Below, in pieces: positions 6,251 through 9,692 of a DNA stretch of 9,692 nucleotides. The stretch spans positions 1 to 9,692 of the forward strand of contig SLLW01000072.1 of NCBI GenBank assembly GCA_007133875.1, read 5' to 3'. The notes beneath the pieces are model-generated. The model had not been told where the DNA came from and did no database searches. It saw nothing but the letters and a program-made list of their open reading frames with translations. The translations under genes and the position numbers were made by a program. The DNA is from Balneolales bacterium. Its GTDB lineage: Bacteria > Bacteroidota > Rhodothermia > Balneolales > Natronogracilivirgulaceae. The stretch's first letter is position 1. Each line of letters starts with the position of its first letter.

Positions 6251-7358
6251 TGCGCTCCAACAAATCATCATAGGTGTTGATGATGACACTCCAGTCAAGA
6301 TCCCGGTTCACCGCTTGTAATGTCTGCAGCGGCAGCTTTTTATGATAACCGTCAAGCAGTTTTTTCATCTTCCGGAACAGGTCTGTATCATCTTCATAAA
6401 ATACAGGACCGTGAAGCAACGGTTCCTGAAGTGATTTTGGAATCAACTCAGGATAGGTCAGGTCGCGCGGCAGCACAGGATGACACCCGCAATATACCGC
6501 CTCCATAATGGCTGTACAGAAAAACTCGTGCTGTGCAGTGGATACAACAAAATCCCCTTTCTGTAAGAGATCACCGTATTGCTGGCTGTTTTCAACAAAA
6601 CCGTAATGGAGAATGCGGCTTCCGTACCGTTTCCAGGCCTCTTCAAACCGTTCCGAGTGATCATGCTGATGATCACCGGCGAGAATGAGATCGAATTTGC
6701 ACTCGGCATCGTCCAGCTTGTCGATGACTTCGAAAAACTTGTCCGGATCTTTATCGAACGACCAACGCTGATTCCAGACTACTACGGGACGTTCGTTCGG
6801 TGCCCTTCTTTTGCGTTTTTCCACGGCAGGATCAAGCACTTTCAGATCTAGGCCCGGGTAGAGCAGATCCGATTTTTCGGCAATTTTGGATATTGATTCC
6901 GATTGTTGGTAATCCGGGAATTTTGCAAGAAAACCGGGTAATGCATCGAGAAATTCCCTCTTGTGGAAATCAGAATTGAACAAGACGAAATCGGCCGCAA
7001 GCACGCTCAGATAGTTGATATAACAATAGGTGAGATCCCGTTCTTCTGTGCCGGGAACCGGTTGCGTCAGCTGGTTTTCATGCATATAGAGCACAATCGG
7101 CACATGGGCAAAACGGGGGTTGGTCAGTGCGATAAACGCCGGAAGATTGGTCATGCTGCTGGCCATAACCAGATCGATCTGCTCTTTGATGTTTTCGGTT
7201 TTTTCGGCGAGTGTTACTGATCCACCGCTCATGCGCCATTTCCAATAACTGCCTTTCATCGTTACCGTAAACACATTGTGACGGGAGTGTTTGCTCAAAC
7301 CGTCAATAAATGCCTGGTGTGATCCTCCTAAAAACGGCTCGACCAGTAGAATATTCAT
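6213..7358 (-). CDS. tRNA-queuosine alpha-mannosyltransferase family protein (QTMAN/GTDC1-like, formerly DUF3524)
   Basis: Glycosyltransferase of GT-B, GT4-like type. The animal family member transfers mannose from GDP-mannose to queuosine at tRNA-Asp position 34; the same role in this bacterium is an inference. The 381-residue protein opens with MNILLVEPFLGGSHQ, then has YWKWRMSGG (38-46), LYMHENQLTQPV (90-101) and VLFNSDFHKREFL (125-137), all typical of the QTMAN N-terminal domain. The C-terminal glycosyltransferase domain shows NQRWSFDKDPDKFF (196-209) and STAQHEFFCTAIMEAVYCG (273-291), with an E-x7-E pair (Glu278, Glu286). No signal peptide or membrane segment is visible, fitting a cytosolic RNA-modifying role. 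It starts nine bases after the nucleotidase stop, without a clear Shine-Dalgarno, as the third gene of a minus-strand unit. Family assignment is strong by motif; the substrate could still be another acceptor. Confidence 0.85.
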   Translation of the reverse strand: MNILLVEPFLGGSHQAFIDGLSKHSRHNVFTVTMKGSYWKWRMSGGSVTLAEKTENIKEQIDLVMASSMTNLPAFIALTNPRFAHVPIVLYMHENQLTQPVPGTEERDLTYCYINYLSVLAADFVLFNSDFHKREFLDALPGFLAKFPDYQQSESISKIAEKSDLLYPGLDLKVLDPAVEKRKRRAPNERPVVVWNQRWSFDKDPDKFFEVIDKLDDAECKFDLILAGDHQHDHSERFEEAWKRYGSRILHYGFVENSQQYGDLLQKGDFVVSTAQHEFFCTAIMEAVYCGCHPVLPRDLTYPELIPKSLQEPLLHGPVFYEDDTDLFRKMKKLLDGYHKKLPLQTLQAVNRDLDWSVIINTYDDLLERIKTDYPHRRVEA

Positions 7359-7367
7359 GGATAGTGC

Positions 7368-9032
7368 TCAGTATACAAGATGCCAGTTTTCTTCGAATAC
7401 GTCCTCGTGACCAATCTCCTCCCTTCCATCAAGAAACTCGATAATCATATCCCCTACAGATCGGTCAATACGATCTATGACCGGCGCATCTTCAAGCATA
7501 CGGAAGCCTCCACCGCCTTCAGCCCGGTAAGAGTTTATAGCAATCGTAAACCGGTCATCTTCTGCAACAGGCGATCCATCGTACCGCAGATTCGTGACCC
7601 GGCTACCGACCTCTTCCTGCAGATCCAGATGATAGGTCACACCAGCCAACATATCAAAATTGAAACCCTGCCACTCCCGGTTGATCCGGGGCAGTCCGTT
7701 TTCACCGGTACCTGTCAGGTAATATTGCGAACTGTGTTCCAGGTACTCACGTATTTGACTCCCCGTTATTTCGAGTTTATAGAGTGTGTTATAATACGGG
7801 TATAACAGCGCGATATCGCCACGAGTGATGGGCCCGGGTCCGAAAGTAACCGAGGTATTGAACGCAGCAGCAGCTGAAAGTTCCGCACCGGTTTTCTTTT
7901 TCTGAACCTGCTGAATGAGATCGATTACCGGAGTGTCCTGAAGACGCGCTTTTGCTGTTGTCCAGGTGTCATCCGTATGGATAATGGGCTCAGTTACATG
8001 ATTTACCACCTCCTGATGGGCCTGGTCTGTCATCTCCAGAACATCAGGGTGCTCTGGAAAATCAGCAACCGGGTAGTTCCGTGTCTGTTGATCCACAATG
8101 GTAACGAGCCCATCCCCATCTCTGACAATCTCAAGCAGTGCGACACCGAGATGAGAGGCCCACCTGCCCGGCTGAATAACACCCACCTGGCGTCCATCGG
8201 CCCCTTCAAGGATTTCACCGTCTATCGATCGGTGCGTGTGACCCAATACCAGCAAGTCCACACCGGGGATTTGTTCCCCGATGGTCCGTCCGAAATTCTC
8301 TTCACCAAGATCCTCCCGGTGGTAACTGGATTCCCCGTCAAGACCACTGTGGGCGAGAATGATCACGATATCAACATCGTGAACATCCCGGACTTCAGAG
8401 ACAAATCGACCGGCTGCTTCAGGGCCATCACCGAAATCCAGTACTCCATGTACATGGGATCGGTCCCAAACCGCAGAACCGGGCGTTGTAAGACCAATAA
8501 TAGCAACCTGGATTCCCTCAATATCACGAATTACATAGGGAGGATAAGCCGGATCCACGGTCTCATGATGATATATATTTGCTCCCAAAACCGGAGTTTC
8601 TGTCATACCAATCTGACGGTTGAGGTATTCCAGGCCGAAATTGAATTCATGATTTCCCAATACCAGAGCATCGTACTCCAGGAAATCGGTCACCGATAAA
8701 AACGGATAGTGCCTCTCATCCGGATCGTGCCAGGCGAAATACTCGGCAAACGGATTCCCCTGCAACCAATCGCCGGCATCCAGAAGCAGATTGTTGGGAT
8801 ATTCTGAGCGAATGGAGTCAACCAGAGTCGCAGCTTTTGACAGAGCGTACCGGGGTTCTTCCCTGTCCCGGTAGTAATCCCACGCCCGTACCCTGCCGTG
8901 GACATCGGTGGTGGCCATTACTGCTATGGTTACGGTATCTGAAGCAGGTACTTCACCGGACCCGTAATCGGTATCGTTATTACACGATATGACGAGTAGA
9001 GAAAGGATTAAAAACGGAACCCGGTACCCCAT
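7368..9032 (-). CDS. lipoprotein metallophosphatase, 5'-nucleotidase / 2',3'-cyclic phosphodiesterase family
   Basis: Exported enzyme expected to hydrolyse nucleotides or cyclic nucleotides outside the cytoplasm for phosphate and nucleoside salvage. The ATG at 9032 gives 554 residues and places the signal peptide properly: a hydrophobic stretch then lipobox VISC with Cys17, so the protein is probably lipid-anchored. A GTG at 9071 would overlap glgC and add 13 polar residues, so it is less likely. The metallophosphatase domain has TTDVHG (Asp43, His45), DAGD (Asp88), GNHE (127-129), AHSG (His228) and GHTH (His265, His267), a complete two-metal site. The C-terminal nucleotidase domain carries AAFNTS, TRGDIALLYPYYN, and YRAEGGGGF with an aromatic residue for base stacking. 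The YRAEGGGG form slightly favours CpdB-like cyclic phosphodiesterase/3'-nucleotidase activity. It lies ten bases after glgC and nine before the QTMAN-like gene. Confidence 0.93.
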   Translation of the reverse strand: MGYRVPFLILSLLVISCNNDTDYGSGEVPASDTVTIAVMATTDVHGRVRAWDYYRDREEPRYALSKAATLVDSIRSEYPNNLLLDAGDWLQGNPFAEYFAWHDPDERHYPFLSVTDFLEYDALVLGNHEFNFGLEYLNRQIGMTETPVLGANIYHHETVDPAYPPYVIRDIEGIQVAIIGLTTPGSAVWDRSHVHGVLDFGDGPEAAGRFVSEVRDVHDVDIVIILAHSGLDGESSYHREDLGEENFGRTIGEQIPGVDLLVLGHTHRSIDGEILEGADGRQVGVIQPGRWASHLGVALLEIVRDGDGLVTIVDQQTRNYPVADFPEHPDVLEMTDQAHQEVVNHVTEPIIHTDDTWTTAKARLQDTPVIDLIQQVQKKKTGAELSAAAAFNTSVTFGPGPITRGDIALLYPYYNTLYKLEITGSQIREYLEHSSQYYLTGTGENGLPRINREWQGFNFDMLAGVTYHLDLQEEVGSRVTNLRYDGSPVAEDDRFTIAINSYRAEGGGGFRMLEDAPVIDRIDRSVGDMIIEFLDGREEIGHEDVFEENWHLVY

Positions 9033-9042
9033 AGCATATCGG

Positions 9043-9692
9043 TCAAATAACCGTTCCGTCTTTGATAACACCGCTTTTCTCGACCACTACAATCCCATCA
9101 ACAATGGAGTAGTTTTCATTCTCGGTATCCTGATGGTGATCGCCGCCGATGATCCGGACGTTATTGCCAATCCGTGCGTTTTTATCAATGATAGCACGTT
9201 CGATATGACAATCGGATCCGATTCCCGGACAGGGGGACTCTTCGGTTCGCTCCGACAACTCCTTGATGGTCGGATAGTAATCATTACCCATCATGATTGC
9301 GTCCTTGATGGTAGTTCCACGCCCGATGCGTGACCTGATTCCAATCACCGAATGTTCGATCCTCGCCGCTTCCACCACACACCCTTCCGCAATCAATGCA
9401 GAATCTAGAGTGGTGCCGAATATTTTTGACGGGGGCAACAGTCGCGGCCTGGTAAAGATTCGTTTTCCATCCGCATAGAGATTAAATTGCGGTAGTGGGT
9501 CCGCGAGCTCCAGGTTGGCATCGTAAAACGACCGGATTGTTCCGATATCTGTCCAATAACCACTGTATTTATAACTGGCAACGGCAACGTTGGAACTGAT
9601 CGCTTTTGGAATAATCTCTTTCCCAAAATCCACGGCATCAGGACTTTCATTGATCATTGTCCGAAGTTCATTGATATCGAACATGTAAATAC
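9043..9692 (-). CDS. glgC: glucose-1-phosphate adenylyltransferase, C-terminal half (partial, 5' end outside window)
   Basis: Makes ADP-glucose from ATP and glucose 1-phosphate, the committed step of bacterial glycogen synthesis. The frame is open to the right edge: codons before the Met at 9684 read Ile-Tyr, matching the (G)IY(V/M)F segment inside GlgC, so that Met is internal and roughly the first half of a 420-residue protein is missing. Visible motifs are DFGKEIIP, YWTDIGTIRSFYDANL, RPRLLPPSKI, HSVIGIRSRIG, IMMGNDYY and the left-handed beta-helix repeats AIIDKNARIGNNVRI. The protein ends in KDGTVI, very like the ending of cyanobacterial and plant-type enzymes and unlike the E. coli type. 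The TGA lies ten bases before the nucleotidase ATG, so it probably leads or belongs to the same transcript. The allosteric class cannot be judged without the N-terminal half. Confidence 0.93.
   Translation of the reverse strand, partial: IYMFDINELRTMINESPDAVDFGKEIIPKAISSNVAVASYKYSGYWTDIGTIRSFYDANLELADPLPQFNLYADGKRIFTRPRLLPPSKIFGTTLDSALIAEGCVVEAARIEHSVIGIRSRIGRGTTIKDAIMMGNDYYPTIKELSERTEESPCPGIGSDCHIERAIIDKNARIGNNVRIIGGDHHQDTENENYSIVDGIVVVEKSGVIKDGTVI

Noticed and set aside
7977..8699. A 240-codon open frame on the plus strand, antisense to the nucleotidase gene
   Set aside because: The minus strand encodes a full conserved enzyme with all metal-site motifs; the plus-strand translation has no recognisable domain.
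9033..9071. GTG at 9071 as the start of the nucleotidase gene
   Set aside because: It would overlap glgC by 29 bases and put 13 polar residues ahead of a signal peptide that begins cleanly at the ATG at 9032.
1..9692. tRNA or rRNA genes, CRISPR arrays, transposases, integrases or toxin-antitoxin pairs
   Set aside because: Nothing matching was seen on either strand; coding genes fill almost all of the window.

Overview
The window carries seven protein-coding genes at high density and no RNA gene, insertion sequence, CRISPR array or prophage that I can recognise. The proteins look bacterial and most like the Bacteroidota/Balneolota/Rhodothermota side of the tree: the MtaB and UDG sequences have that flavour, Shine-Dalgarno signals are weak or absent before most starts, and one product is a lipoprotein. 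Phylum assignment is an inference from protein style. A search with DnaB or NuoH would settle it. No gene-free stretch exceeds about 150 bases.

Plus-strand half (1-6250). The 3' part of nuoG enters from the left edge and abuts nuoH with no gap; both are subunits of respiratory complex I. Instead of nuoI, the next gene after an 83-base gap is mtaB, a radical-SAM enzyme that thiomethylates t6A37 of tRNAs. Its 3' end overlaps by 44 bases a family-4 uracil-DNA glycosylase gene. After a 151-base leader containing small inverted repeats comes dnaB, the replicative helicase.

Minus-strand half (6213-9692). Reading right to left: the 3' half of glgC (ADP-glucose pyrophosphorylase, glycogen synthesis), a secreted lipoprotein of the 5'-nucleotidase/2',3'-cyclic phosphodiesterase family, and a glycosyltransferase of the QTMAN/GTDC1 family (tRNA-queuosine mannosyltransferase). 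Gaps are about 10 bases, so this is probably one transcript whose promoter lies outside the window. It converges on dnaB, and the two final genes overlap tail to tail by 38 bases.

The window is mainly housekeeping: respiration, tRNA anticodon-loop modification, DNA repair and replication, glycogen and nucleotide metabolism. The points worth following up are a UDG that has lost three of its four expected iron-sulfur ligands, a bacterial homologue of the queuosine mannosyltransferase, a DnaB ending in an SSB-like acidic tip encoded inside the convergent overlap, a degenerate NuoG catalytic domain, a break in the nuo gene order, and many GGATCC sites. I did not find convincing evidence of a wholly new multi-gene system.
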